Shown here: one piece after another, positions 45,903 to 54,700 of the stretch
How positions within the stretch are numbered: the stretch's first letter is position 1
Layout: every line of letters starts with the position of its first letter
Assembly (NCBI GenBank): GCA_963787485.1
Contig: CAWBDF010000003.1
Span: forward strand, 62,001-126,000
Reading direction: 5' to 3'
DNA: 64,000 bases
DNA from: Bog-473 sp963787485
GTDB taxonomy: Bacteria; Actinomycetota; Acidimicrobiia; Acidimicrobiales; RAAP-2
Notes under the pieces: model-generated
What the model saw: only the letters and a program-made list of their open reading frames with translations
Told to the model about the DNA's origin: nothing
Database searches by the model: none
Program-made: the position numbers and the translations under genes

Positions 45903-46247
45903 TCAACGGCGCGCGTCGCCCGGGTGATGCTCCTCGAACCTTTGCGCAATCCCGGCATGTGCTGCTCGAAGTTGCCAGGATCCGACGCTGGCGTCGATCC
46001 ATTCGTGACCGACGAGGACACTCATGGTTCCGCCGAGGACGTAGAACACGTCGTCCTCCGGATCGGAATGTGCGCCCGGCCCCTTCGTGTGCGGTTCAAG
46101 CCACCACTCGGAAGTCGAATAGCGCTCCCCCGTCTCGGCACCGTCGGCCTTGAAGACCGCCGAGATACGACCCATTGGATACGCTCGACCCTCACCGGGA
46201 CCGAGCACGACCGGCTGTCGGCTGGAAGCGCTGCCACCCTCGGTCAT
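45903..46247 (-). pseudogene. cupin protein with internal deletion
   Basis: The first cupin motif is intact (STSEWWLEPHTKGPGAHSDP, then EDDVFYVLGGTMSVLVG), and the start ATG 46247 has GGAG six bases upstream. After EWIDASVGS the expected continuation is absent, including the second cupin motif. In another frame immediately after, PGNFEQHMPGLRKG matches the normal C-terminus of this group. The simplest reading is an internal loss of about 30 codons that also shifted the frame. It might still be translated as a 114-residue truncated protein. Confidence 0.6.
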
Positions 46248-46368
46248 CGTCGCTCCTTCGTTCCTTGAGGGTCGTCCCCGTGACGTCCCCGGTACGATCC
46301 GGCCTCGCTTGCCGGCGCTTCGCGAAGTTGCGCTCATAAATCCGTGGGCCATCGGGATCCGGAGGTGG

Positions 46369-46587
46369 TCAGTTCTTGAACGCGACAGCAAGGACGGCAC
46401 TCAATGGGCCTACCACGACCCGGGTCCGGGGTGACGTGTGAGTGAGGGCCACGGTCTCATCGAAGGAGAAGGACTCGTCCGACGGGCTGACAATGAAGCT
46501 CGGCACATCGATCGTGTGCCAGCCGTCCGCCAGCTGGACCTCGGAGACGTTGGCTTCGTCGATGGCCGTCAGCCACTTGATACTCAT
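46369..46587 (-). CDS. small hypothetical protein
   Basis: 72 residues (MSIKWLTAIDEANVSEVQLA...), beta-rich and hydrophobic at the end (VVVGPLSAVLAVAFKN). The ATG 46587 is preceded by GGGAGG nine bases away, a good ribosome site. No recognised domain. It lies between two VOC/cupin-sized metabolic genes and appears monocistronic. Confidence 0.5.
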   Translation of the reverse strand: MSIKWLTAIDEANVSEVQLADGWHTIDVPSFIVSPSDESFSFDETVALTHTSPRTRVVVGPLSAVLAVAFKN

Positions 46588-46865
46588 AGGCGTGGACCTC
46601 CCAGCCGAATCAGACCTCACTCTGCCTACTGTAGATCTCGTGGTCCGTGCCAGAGCCGGGTGACCCGTGCCCGGTTTCATCGCCGAGCCGAGCCGCCGCT
46701 GGCCAATGATTGACGGCCCGCTCGCCACTTCCGAGCGGCCGTACCGAAGGCGCTCTTGGATGGGTTCGCCATGGTCCACAGGATCCGAGCGAAGCCAGGA
46801 TCTAGACCAGGATCTAGAATTGTCCGAATCCGGAAGTGCGCAGCCTCTGGAGACAGGAGCCGAAG

Positions 46866-47438
46866 ATGCCTCGAGTCCGCTATCCCAACGCTGAGTTCAG
46901 TCTCGAGGACCAAGTCGACCCGGGGCGTGGCACCAATCTCGCAGTCCAGGAGATCTTGTCGCACCGCCCGCAGGCAGCCGATGCCATGAGGGCGTTCGCG
47001 CGTGCGCTGGCGAAGGGCGGCACGCTGGGTCCGCGCCTCACCGAGCTGGTGCGACTGCGGATTGCGTTCCACAATCAGTGTCGCAGTTGCATGGCCGTGC
47101 GCTATCAGTATGCGATTGACGACGGCCTGTCCGAGGATCTCGTGTGCTCCCTGGAGCAGCCGATGGACGCGCCGGATCTCACCGATCCGGAACGCGCTGC
47201 CCTGCACTTCGCGGACCTCTTTGCGAGTGATCATCTGTCGATCGACGACGGCGTGTACGACGACCTGCGTCAGTACTTCGACGAAGGGGAGCTTGTCGAG
47301 CTCGGCCTGCTGTGCGCGTACTGCGTTGGCATCGGTCGTCTCGTGGCTACGTGGCAGGTCACCGACGCGCTTCCGGAGCGCTTTCGGGCTGATGGCGTCG
47401 TGACGCCGTGGGGCTCGGACGCATTGGTCGCCGGCTAG
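46866..47438 (+). CDS. carboxymuconolactone decarboxylase / AhpD-like protein
   Basis: 190 residues of the CMD/AhpD helical fold. The redox-type CxxC is CRSCMAV, and the segment LTELVRLRIAFHNQCRSCMA is the family signature. Members act as peroxidase-linked disulfide proteins or decarboxylases. ATG 46866 has AGGAG six bases upstream. The gene is isolated, so its pathway cannot be deduced. Confidence 0.88.
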   Translation: MPRVRYPNAEFSLEDQVDPGRGTNLAVQEILSHRPQAADAMRAFARALAKGGTLGPRLTELVRLRIAFHNQCRSCMAVRYQYAIDDGLSEDLVCSLEQPMDAPDLTDPERAALHFADLFASDHLSIDDGVYDDLRQYFDEGELVELGLLCAYCVGIGRLVATWQVTDALPERFRADGVVTPWGSDALVAG

Positions 47439-47528
47439 AAGAGCGAGATTCGCTGGAATGGATCGGGTGCCGCCAGGACCACAGAGCGGAAATGTTCGCA
47501 TGGGTAGCTGACGACTCATCGGTATTTC

Positions 47529-48302
47529 ATGAGAATCGGCAGGCTGACAGACTGGCAACCGATGGTTCTCGCTGTTGACTGGGTGGTGATTTCTTCACTG
47601 GCGACCGCGGTTGGCACGCTCGTGCTGGCGGCGGCCACCTTTTCCGCGGTGCGATCTTCAAACCGATCAGCGCGGATCGCGGAAGTGGCACTGCAAGAAC
47701 AACGAAGGCCACTCCTTGCGCCGTCACGACTGGAGGATCCCAAACAGAAGATCATGTTTATGGAGGGGAACTGGGTCGTCGCCTCAGGCGGGCATGCCGC
47801 GGTCGAAGACATCAACGACACGGCCTATATGGCGATCAGCCTGAGGAACGTGGGTAGTGGAATAGCCGTCTGTCAGGGCTGGGCGGTGAGGCCGGACTTG
47901 CCGCTGAACAACCCTACGCACGCCCCGTTGGAGCAGTTCCATATTCAGTCGCGAGACCTCTACGTCCCGGCCGGTGATATCGGCATGTGGCAAGGAGCAC
48001 TGCGCAACCCAGACGATCGCGTTCGCGCCGGAATCGTTGACGCGATCATCGCGAGGCAGCCGATATCGATTGAGATCTTGTATTCCGACCAGGTTGGCCG
48101 CCAGCGGACGATCTCCCGGTTCGGCTTGACGCCGACAAACGACCTGTGGCTCGTGAGCCTGAATCGGCACTGGTACTTGGACTGGGAGGGCCCGCGACCC
48201 GAGAGTGTCACGCTGGCCGCGACCGAAGCTATCCGCCGCGATCAACAGGCGGCTGCCGACCGGAGAGCGGCGATGGACAACGGCGGAGACGCGGCATCGT
48301 AG
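47529..48302 (+). CDS. membrane-anchored hypothetical protein
   Basis: 257 residues: an N-terminal transmembrane helix (VDWVVISSLATAVGTLVLAA), a short helical linker (ARIAEVALQEQRRPLLAPS) and a beta-rich domain. Comparable one-helix proteins with a RRPLL segment are, from memory, common in actinobacteria, with unknown role. The C-terminus is a charged helix (RRDQQAAADRRAAMDNG). Confidence 0.6.
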   Translation: MRIGRLTDWQPMVLAVDWVVISSLATAVGTLVLAAATFSAVRSSNRSARIAEVALQEQRRPLLAPSRLEDPKQKIMFMEGNWVVASGGHAAVEDINDTAYMAISLRNVGSGIAVCQGWAVRPDLPLNNPTHAPLEQFHIQSRDLYVPAGDIGMWQGALRNPDDRVRAGIVDAIIARQPISIEILYSDQVGRQRTISRFGLTPTNDLWLVSLNRHWYLDWEGPRPESVTLAATEAIRRDQQAAADRRAAMDNGGDAAS

Positions 48303-48465
48303 ACGTGCGACGTCAGTCGCGGTCGTCGGGTCGACCGGGCGGTGGCCGACCATGAATCGTGTCCCACCGGCGGCGACTCCCCCGCCGCCAGCCGCTGCAC
48401 TGTTGCTCCCACCCAGTCCGCGCCAGGCCCGAGAACAGAAAGATGGCGCGAGGTGTTCCGCCGGG

Positions 48466-48870
48466 CTACGGCCAGCTGACCCAGGCGGAGATCTCCAGGG
48501 CGATGACCGGACCTGGAATGGCGACGCGCTTGTACTGGGAGTACTTGGTCGTGAGCGCGTTCATGGCGAGCGTTACTTCTGACGCAGAATCGGCAACCCG
48601 GGCAGTCCCGTCGAGGCGCACCCACCACAAACGGGTCCAGTCATCGTCATATTCGTCGATGAGGAGACACGTCGCCGGTGCCTCCCGAATGTTTTCGAGT
48701 CGGCGTAGGTTGAAGGTCGATTTCGGCTTGTCGTCAACTGCGGTGAAGGCGACGTCATCGACGAGAGCGAAGCAGCAGGGTACGAGGTGGGGACGACCGG
48801 CCGGTGTGACCGTACCAAGCCGTCCCACTCGAGCGTCGCCGACCCGCTGACGAGCGACCGTGGCATCCAT
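48466..48870 (-). CDS. PPOX-class F420-dependent oxidoreductase
   Basis: 134 residues of the split beta-barrel flavin/F420-binding family (RVGRLGTVTPAGRPHLVPCC, then VAFTAVDDKPKSTFNLRRLE, LWWVRLDGTARV). This pattern matches the TIGR03668 group, believed to use F420H2. It may reduce an unknown small molecule. The start is ATG 48870. With the LLM protein at 18.8 kb it is the second likely consumer of F420 in the window. Confidence 0.82.
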   Translation of the reverse strand: MDATVARQRVGDARVGRLGTVTPAGRPHLVPCCFALVDDVAFTAVDDKPKSTFNLRRLENIREAPATCLLIDEYDDDWTRLWWVRLDGTARVADSASEVTLAMNALTTKYSQYKRVAIPGPVIALEISAWVSWP

Positions 48871-48996
48871 CCCCTCATCTTTGCCTTGAGACGACCGCAC
48901 ACGCCCATCCGAGAGGTACGGGTGTGCCTCAGTTCGCACTGAGGTCCGTCTCTTCGGCCTCCTCCAAGCTGAGGCTTTGTTGCACAGGGCCCGTTG

Positions 48997-49302
48997 TCAG
49001 AGTAGCGAACGCGAGGTCGCCACTTCGTAAAGGGTGATCTCGACACTTCGAGGCACGGGCCTGGAGTCGACACCCCGAGGCGCATTCCGCTGCGAGGCAA
49101 GGTGCTCTTGGAGGTGCTCCATCGATTCCCACCGTTCGGAAAGAACGGCGCGCTCGGGGTCGACAGGGTCAGCAGCGATGACGTATTCGAGGCAGCCCTC
49201 CTCCTGCCGAGAGGAGCGCATCGCGTCAACACTCGCCTCTACGAACCGGTCCCGTTCAATTGGGTCAACCGAGAACACTCCCTGCACAATCACTATGGCC
49301 AT
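48997..49302 (-). CDS. antibiotic biosynthesis monooxygenase (ABM) domain protein
   Basis: 101 residues of the dimeric ferredoxin-like ABM fold (AIVIVQGVFSVDPIERDRFV, EEGCLEYVIAADP, ERWESMEHLQEHLAS). Such proteins are quinol or heme-type monooxygenases or isomerases; here no partner gene is recognised. It is encoded upstream of, and in the same orientation as, the PPOX gene. Confidence 0.82.
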   Translation of the reverse strand: MAIVIVQGVFSVDPIERDRFVEASVDAMRSSRQEEGCLEYVIAADPVDPERAVLSERWESMEHLQEHLASQRNAPRGVDSRPVPRSVEITLYEVATSRSLL

Positions 49303-49428
49303 ACCCCTTTATAAGCGATGAGATGTATCGGGCGCTTGCTACCCCGGGATGACCAGCTCTGGAACGCATTTACTACCCGGCACAACCCCTGACGCTGCCG
49401 GGTAGGCGTGCATGATTCGTTGCGTCAC

Positions 49429-49647
49429 TCACTGAGGCTTGGGCTTCCCACCGAGCACGCGCAGCACCAAGCGCCCGAGTGGTCCGGACGACTTGGACCT
49501 CTGGGCCGCCCGCGCCTCGGCCTCGTGGTCCTTGGTGAGCGGGCCGCCCATCCTCCAATAACGCCGACCACCACCGGTGTAGCGCACGTACTTGGGCACG
49601 GGGGGCAGTTTCCGCTTGGGCCTGCGCGGCCGCTTGCGCTTGGCCAC
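49429..49647 (-). CDS. small basic protein
   Basis: 72 residues, very basic (AKRKRPRRPKRKLPPVPKYV, RRYWRMGGPLTKDHEAEARA). It could bind nucleic acid. The start at 49647 is GTG with a weak GAGG. The motif KYVRYTGGGRRYWRMG looks conserved-like, but no family is recognised. Confidence 0.45.
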   Translation of the reverse strand: MAKRKRPRRPKRKLPPVPKYVRYTGGGRRYWRMGGPLTKDHEAEARAAQRSKSSGPLGRLVLRVLGGKPKPQ

Positions 49648-49674
49648 GGCGACCTCGCCTGAGCCCTAGCTCGG

Positions 49675-50397
49675 TCAGGAGGGCGTCAAATATTGGGACT
49701 CGTAGGCGGAGGCCAGATCATAGAGGGCCTGTCGGCCCTCACCCCTGAACGAAGAGCCATGCATCAAGGCCAGCGTGCTCGGTGCGAGGTCGCCAAGTTT
49801 ACGCATGACGATGGCAGTGTCTGGAGAGAGCGACGAGGCGCGAAACATGGCTTCGGCATCCATGGCCGGTTGCACGATGTCGCCCGTGGTGATGGCGGGG
49901 CCGTCACCCAAGTGAGTAAACAAATCTCCGCACAGCAGCGTGTTCGTCGTTTCTTCGTACAGAACTCGGGCCTCCCAGCCATGCGGAATATGGGGCGTGT
50001 CCAGGTGACGCACGCGCTTGGTTCCCAGCTCGATGATCTCACCGTCGGCGAGAGGGCGGGGAGCCCGATCGGCCATCTCGTTTACCGAGACGAGGCAGCC
50101 GAGCGCCCCATGCGCGATCAGCGCGTGTGGTGCTGCGCCCAAGAGACTGTTCATGGCGCCGCATTCGTCGGATTCAATATGGCCGAAAGTGATCCATCGG
50201 ACACGGTCTATCGGCAGAATTCGCTCAATTGCCTCGGAGATTGAGGGGAACATCGAGCGATGGCCGGTATGGAACAGGAGCGGCTCGTCGTCGTCAAGCA
50301 GGAACTGGTTGAACGTCAATCCGGTCGGTCCAATGTCTGAGACAAAGGTCGACAGCCGATAGATGTTGGGTGCGATTTCGTCGAGATTCGTGGTCAT
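49675..50397 (-). CDS. MBL-fold / oxygen-binding diiron domain protein
   Basis: A metallo-beta-lactamase-fold protein of 240 residues with the flavodiiron-type ligand set: FHTGH, GHIESDECGAMN (H-x-E-x-D), H near PHIPHGWEAR, and GDLFTHLGDG. The absence of a flavodoxin part makes it a single-domain diiron protein that may sense or reduce oxygen or NO. ATG 50397 begins MTTNLDEIAPNIYRLSTFVS, the natural domain start. The next gene is divergent. Confidence 0.82.
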   Translation of the reverse strand: MTTNLDEIAPNIYRLSTFVSDIGPTGLTFNQFLLDDDEPLLFHTGHRSMFPSISEAIERILPIDRVRWITFGHIESDECGAMNSLLGAAPHALIAHGALGCLVSVNEMADRAPRPLADGEIIELGTKRVRHLDTPHIPHGWEARVLYEETTNTLLCGDLFTHLGDGPAITTGDIVQPAMDAEAMFRASSLSPDTAIVMRKLGDLAPSTLALMHGSSFRGEGRQALYDLASAYESQYLTPS

Positions 50398-50818
50398 GGA
50401 CGGGATCTTCTCTCTGCTTGGGTGAAGGCGGTTTTGCGGCCGACCTGCGACGGTAACATCCGCCGCACGCACGTGCTGAGCTAGTTCGACGAGGTTGATC
50501 GGATCGAAGTGGTGAGAGTTGAAAGTGGAGATGAGAGCGGCGCAGCCGTCGTGTTCCCCTTCCAGAGTGGTGGGCGGGCACGTCCTAGGCAACATCCTGA
50601 AAGACGGTCACGCAGGAGGCGTCGGGGGTAGCCGCGCTTCCCGCCGGATGTGCAACTTTGCGCATCTGGTCGAGCTGCCAAGATTTGCACCCGGGGCCCG
50701 CGCCATGTGCAGCGTCGGCACCTGACCCGGCGCGATCGAGACGGAATTATCTGCGAATAGGGCTCGTGGTATAACTGGTTGCACGTGCTGGGTTCTCTTT
50801 GAGAGAGAGGAAGCAGCC
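50398..50818. other. divergent intergenic region of 421 bases
   Basis: It contains a -10-like TATAAC at 50770-50775, suitably placed for the PhyH gene, but only a weak -35 region. No open frame has coding character. Confidence 0.4.
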
Positions 50819-51637
50819 GTGGGGGTCGGATTCATGGATGAGCAGATGGCGAGGGAGTTTCGTCAACGCGGAGTCCTCAAGTTCAATTACGTCGCCCTTG
50901 TCGGAACAAAAGCGTTCGAAGCGTTAGCCAAGGCCCTGACGGATGCCGAGGAGAAATCGACCTCGACCTCGGGTTCGGCTGCCGCCGAAGACAATTATTC
51001 GGCGAATGTCTTCTTTCGTCTCGGCCCCTTGTTCGATCATTACTCGGAGGTCGAAGCCGCCGTGCGCGCGCCCCGCATCGGTGAATTGGCAGCGCATCTT
51101 GCGGGCGTAGAACATGTGCGCCGCTGGAGCGATGAAACGTTCTTTAAACCGCCTGGCAGTTCTCCCTGCGCGTGGCACCAGGATTTTCCGGCCTACCCCA
51201 TGGATCGGACGGGGCTCTTGACGGTTTGGGTTGCAATGGAAGACGTGACGGAGGACATGGGGCCCGTCAGCTATTTTCCCGGATCGCATCATCTGGGCCC
51301 GTGCGGGTTGCCAATCTCCGAAGAGTCCAAAGCCACCAGCGGAGCAGCCGACCCGGGGGCATTGGGTCCTCCGGACCGGTTTCTCCGTCGCGGCGACACG
51401 CTCGAAGAGCCCATTTCCTTCACGCTCAAGGCCGGAGAGGCGGTCGTTCACGATGGTCTCGTGATCCATGGAGGCGAGGGGAACCGCAGCGATCGGATGC
51501 GCCGCGGCTGGGCATGCATCTACTTCCCCTCAGAAGCTCGATACACGGAAACGCCGCGTCGACCCGAAGCAGAAGGCGTCGGACTGGTTCCGTTCGGAAC
51601 GTTCGATCACCCCAAGTTTCCGATCATCGACTATTAG
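50819..51637 (+). CDS. phytanoyl-CoA dioxygenase family protein
   Basis: Fe(II)/2-oxoglutarate oxygenase of 272 residues: WHQDFPAYP supplies the first His and Asp, VIHGGEGNRSDRMRRG the second His and the 2-oxoglutarate-binding Arg. The GTG start follows AGAGAGGA. Substrate is unknown. Its 3' end lies 32 bases from a duplicated tRNA-Pro segment that marks a possible island boundary. Confidence 0.88.
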   Translation: MGVGFMDEQMAREFRQRGVLKFNYVALVGTKAFEALAKALTDAEEKSTSTSGSAAAEDNYSANVFFRLGPLFDHYSEVEAAVRAPRIGELAAHLAGVEHVRRWSDETFFKPPGSSPCAWHQDFPAYPMDRTGLLTVWVAMEDVTEDMGPVSYFPGSHHLGPCGLPISEESKATSGAADPGALGPPDRFLRRGDTLEEPISFTLKAGEAVVHDGLVIHGGEGNRSDRMRRGWACIYFPSEARYTETPRRPEAEGVGLVPFGTFDHPKFPIIDY

Positions 51638-51669
51638 AGCGCGCGAAACAGCGCTGGGGTGCAGAAACG

Positions 51670-51693
51670 CCCGGGACCTCTTGACCCCCAGTC
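51670..51693. repeat. copy of a tRNA-Pro segment, candidate att site (distal)
   Basis: 24 bases identical to 54428-54451 in the tRNA-Pro gene, covering anticodon loop to T-stem. The flanks differ on both sides, so this is a fragment and not a second tRNA. In integrative elements the copy away from the tRNA marks the far end. Confidence 0.75.
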
Positions 51694-51726
51694 TTTGATC
51701 CAACAGAGCAGTTAGTCTCCGGCGTC

Positions 51727-52950
51727 ATGCGCCTTGTACGTCTGAAGCGATTGTTGTACTGGGGAGGACAGCGACTGCTGGGCCGTCAGTGGTTCCCATC
51801 GGGCTCGCGCAGACGCAGCATTCTCGGCCGAGCTTCCTCAGGGCTCACCCGCGTTCAGCCGCCCGTTACCGACGACCTTGCAGAGTGGTGCGACCTCCAT
51901 GACCTGGAGCGTTTCGTCCTCTCACCCGCGACGACCCGTCAACGCCTCGCTCCAATCCCAGTGGACGGTGTCCCGCATCCGAACTATGCACGACATTCGG
52001 TCGCTCGCACACCCGAGCGGTTCATGGCATGTCTGCCCAAGACCCGCGTCTGGGGACCCAACGGGTTAGTCATCCTGCCGGACGGATCGTTTGCGGTGCA
52101 ATCGATCTATGGGCGTAACCATCTCGACATGGATCGCGCGTATGCGAGGCCTCTCCCGCGACGTGTGATTCACAAGCCGGGCGATTACTTCACACTCCTG
52201 GGAAAGTTCTCAAACTCAGGCAACTATTCGCATTGGATCCACGATGGGCTCCTGCGGTTGCACGGAGTTCGACCGCAGCTCCCCGCAGGAGTGAAGTACC
52301 TGGTGCCTTCTCCGCTGCTCCCGTTCCAGCGTGAGACCCTCCACATGCTCGGCTTGCACGACGACCAGCTGATTACCTTTCCGGGGGACTCCGTCTGGGA
52401 ATGTGAACGGCTGTGGTTTGCAACGTTGCCTCCGGCTGGAGCCGAAGTGCGAGAGGCCGTCCTCTGGCTCCGGGAGCAGCTGATGGCGTCGAAAACGACC
52501 GACGCGGGCGAACCCGAGCGCCGACTCTACCTTTCGCGGCGGGCGGCAGGACATGCTCGCGTGGTGAACGAGGAGGAACTGGCTCCTGTGTTCGCCGAGC
52601 ATGGGTTTGACATCATCCAGCCGGAGCTCATGTCCGTAGTTGAACAGGTTGGTCTGTTTGCTCAGGCGCAAGCAATCGTCTCGCCGAGCAGTGCGGCTCT
52701 TATCAACTTGCTCTTTACCAACACTTCGGTAAGAACCCTCCAGATTCTCGAACCGAGGTGGGCGGCGGAGAAAGCCTACGTCGTCTCGTCGTTTGCCGAC
52801 ACGCTCGGTTTACCACTGTGGTACATGATCGCCGAGACCGTTGAGAACCCGAAGCGACCTTCACGTGCCGACCTCTACGTGTCACCCACCCGCCTGGAGC
52901 GCGGGCTCGAGAAGATGATGGCCGCAGACGCCCCCGGTCTACTTGCCTGA
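51727..52950 (+). CDS. glycosyltransferase family 61 protein
   Basis: 407 residues. The GT61 (DUF563) signature is NYSHWIHDGLLRLHGVRPQL, with LYLSRRAAGHARVVNEEELA and QAQAIVSPSSAALINLLF in the C-terminal half. It transfers a sugar in cell-surface polysaccharide synthesis. It is the first gene of the 2.8-kb segment between the tRNA-Pro repeats and is convergent with the aldolase, which leaves only 8 bases. Confidence 0.88.
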   Translation: MRLVRLKRLLYWGGQRLLGRQWFPSGSRRRSILGRASSGLTRVQPPVTDDLAEWCDLHDLERFVLSPATTRQRLAPIPVDGVPHPNYARHSVARTPERFMACLPKTRVWGPNGLVILPDGSFAVQSIYGRNHLDMDRAYARPLPRRVIHKPGDYFTLLGKFSNSGNYSHWIHDGLLRLHGVRPQLPAGVKYLVPSPLLPFQRETLHMLGLHDDQLITFPGDSVWECERLWFATLPPAGAEVREAVLWLREQLMASKTTDAGEPERRLYLSRRAAGHARVVNEEELAPVFAEHGFDIIQPELMSVVEQVGLFAQAQAIVSPSSAALINLLFTNTSVRTLQILEPRWAAEKAYVVSSFADTLGLPLWYMIAETVENPKRPSRADLYVSPTRLERGLEKMMAADAPGLLA

Positions 52951-52958
52951 CCCTGCAG

Positions 52959-53834
52959 TCATTCCGGCGCGGTGGCCCTCGAGGTCTCAGCATTGAGCGT
53001 CCGGTGCCAGCGCCGAAGGGCTTTAGCGAGCGCGCCATGGTTCGCAACCAGGTCTTCGTCACGGGCGCGTCGCCATGCTTCGACACACGCCGCGATTGAT
53101 TCGATGTCTGCACGGAAGGCATCGGGATCGCCGCTGTGCTCGTGTTCCGCGGGAAAGCTACGACCGAGCCATGCCATGGACGAGCTGAGACGCACTTGCT
53201 CTCCAATAACGATTGCCGGCTCGACCGGCAAGCCGGTCCTTCCCGGGGACGTGACCCCACCGAACCCGAACATGGCGCCCGTCGCCTGTACCGCACGAGC
53301 GACAGGGTCGAGAGTGCCTTCGGCCACGGCGTCGAAGAGCGTGAGGAGGCCAAGGCTCAGACGAAGGTCGTTCAAGCCGATATGGACCTCGTCTATACCT
53401 CGTCCCGCCAACGATTCCGCTAGGCGCAGTCCACCGGCGGTCTCAAGGAGCAGCCAGGTTCCGGCCTTCCCTCCTACCTCGTGGACGAACGCGTCGATGT
53501 CGTCGAGTCGCTCGACCATCGGCAGCATGACGACGTCGGCTCCTCGGGAGATGACGTCGTCGATCTGAGCTCGTGAACCCTCGTGCCACTGATCGACACG
53601 CACGGCCAACTCGGCCCGGCGGAGCACCTTGCGGACCTTCGAGACGTCATCGGGCACAGCTGCGCTGAGAAAGAGGCCTTCTCCCGCCTGACGCTGCTGC
53701 TTTCCGATCCGCTCGATGTCGACCAGGACGCGTTCCACTCCTGCACGTTCCGCATCGGTTGCGCGGTCTGGACTGTGCGTCACCAGGCACAGCCGCAGTG
53801 GCCAGCCCTTCAAAGTGCAAGTGTTGGGAGCCAT
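52959..53834 (-). CDS. HpcH/HpaI aldolase-citrate lyase-like TIM-barrel protein
   Basis: 291 residues: an ERVLVDIERIGKQQRQ segment (metal-site Glu), VDQWHEGSRAQIDDVISRGA, VVMLPMVERLDD, LLLETAGGLRLAES, IDEVHIGLNDLRLSLG and MFGFGGVTSPGR. These are the barrel strands of the phosphoenolpyruvate/pyruvate domain aldolases in the branch often found in glycan gene clusters. Substrate unknown; the GT61 neighbour supports a role in sugar supply. The start ATG 53834 has a weak AGG upstream. Confidence 0.8.
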   Translation of the reverse strand: MAPNTCTLKGWPLRLCLVTHSPDRATDAERAGVERVLVDIERIGKQQRQAGEGLFLSAAVPDDVSKVRKVLRRAELAVRVDQWHEGSRAQIDDVISRGADVVMLPMVERLDDIDAFVHEVGGKAGTWLLLETAGGLRLAESLAGRGIDEVHIGLNDLRLSLGLLTLFDAVAEGTLDPVARAVQATGAMFGFGGVTSPGRTGLPVEPAIVIGEQVRLSSSMAWLGRSFPAEHEHSGDPDAFRADIESIAACVEAWRRARDEDLVANHGALAKALRRWHRTLNAETSRATAPE

Positions 53835-53969
53835 CCAGCTGAGCCTTTACCGGGCATTGCAACCAGCTTGCCACGTAACCCCCTCGTTCGCTCTCGAGCA
53901 CCTCAGAACAGAGCCAATTTGCTCACAGCCGACCATGCACCGTCCCTCTGCAGCCCAGACGATGGCATC

Positions 53970-54258
53970 GTAGAAGGAGGCCGTTCATCGCCCTGGTGTC
54001 CTCGACGGTCCCGGTCCGGCGGGTGCACTGCAGATCCGCAAGATTCCTGTGCCAACCCCGCGCGCCGGTTGGGCTCTCATCGCGGTCAAGGCCTTCGGCC
54101 TCAACCGTTCGGAGTTGCACTCCCGGCTTGGTCTCGCCGAGGGCATGACCTGGCCGCGGGTGTTGGGGGCCGAGGCAACCGGTGTCATTGAGACCTGCCC
54201 TGGGGGGGAGTTTGCCCCTGGTCAACATGTCGCCGCGGTTCCTGGATATGTTGCGCCC
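53970..54258 (+). pseudogene. 5' relic of a zinc-binding alcohol dehydrogenase
   Basis: The frame reads VHRPGVLDGPGPAGALQIRK, IPVPTPRAGWALIAVKAFGL and NRSELHSRLGLAEGMTWPRV, continuing to GEFAPGQHVAAVPGYVAP: the N-terminal part of MDR/quinone oxidoreductases. The start is lost (TAG directly before KEAV) and similarity stops after about 90 codons. It lies at the tRNA-proximal edge of the putative island. Confidence 0.6.
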
Positions 54259-54404
54259 CGTAGAGGTAGTGATCAGCCCCGACCAACCACTTCTGTCGAT
54301 GGAGACCCGGCGGGTGGAGGCGATTTGGCGTCGTGGTCTGACCCCAGTCAACCAGACTCCGAGCCCTACACTTGTCTCCTGGAATTAAGTTTCATTCTCC
54401 CAGC

Positions 54405-54482
54405 TGGTCGGGCTGCCGGGATTTGAACCCGGGACCTCTTGACCCCCAGTCAAGCGCGCTAACCAAGCTGCGCCACAGCCCG
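54405..54482 (-). tRNA. tRNA-Pro (anticodon GGG)
   Basis: On the minus strand the acceptor stem CGGGCTG pairs with CAGCCCG, followed by A and an encoded CCA. The D-arm (GCGCAGCTTGGTTAGCGC), the anticodon arm CTTGACTGGGGGTCAAG with GGG, and the T-arm (CGGGTTCAAATCCCG) are all complete. It is the only RNA gene I find, and its anticodon-to-T-stem part is duplicated at 51670. Confidence 0.96.
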
Positions 54483-54700
54483 CGTGCCGTTGTCACGGTG
54501 TTGTCGGTCCGAAACCCCCATCCTTACTCTCGGTGGTCACGGAGCACACACCTTTCATGCAGGTTTTCGATGCTAGCCCGAGGCGCCTGCGTGACGGAAT
54601 TCGTCTCCGGTGCCGCAGGCGGGTGACAACCGCTATGGCCAGGCATTCTGTGCTGAAGTGTTGTGTCAAGCACCTTCGATGATGTGCCGAAGCCAACCTG

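Larger units (their letters stand above)
51670..54451. mobile_element. putative small genomic island next to tRNA-Pro
   Basis: A 24-base direct repeat of tRNA sequence bounds 2.76 kb holding GT61, an HpcH-like aldolase and an alcohol dehydrogenase relic. The segment lies on the 3' side of the tRNA, as for tyrosine-recombinase integration. No integrase remains, so it may be a decayed element. Confidence 0.4.

Noticed and set aside
51670..51693. A second tRNA-Pro gene or tRNA pseudogene
   Set aside because: Only the 24-base core matches; acceptor stem and D-arm are absent, so it is treated as an att-like repeat.
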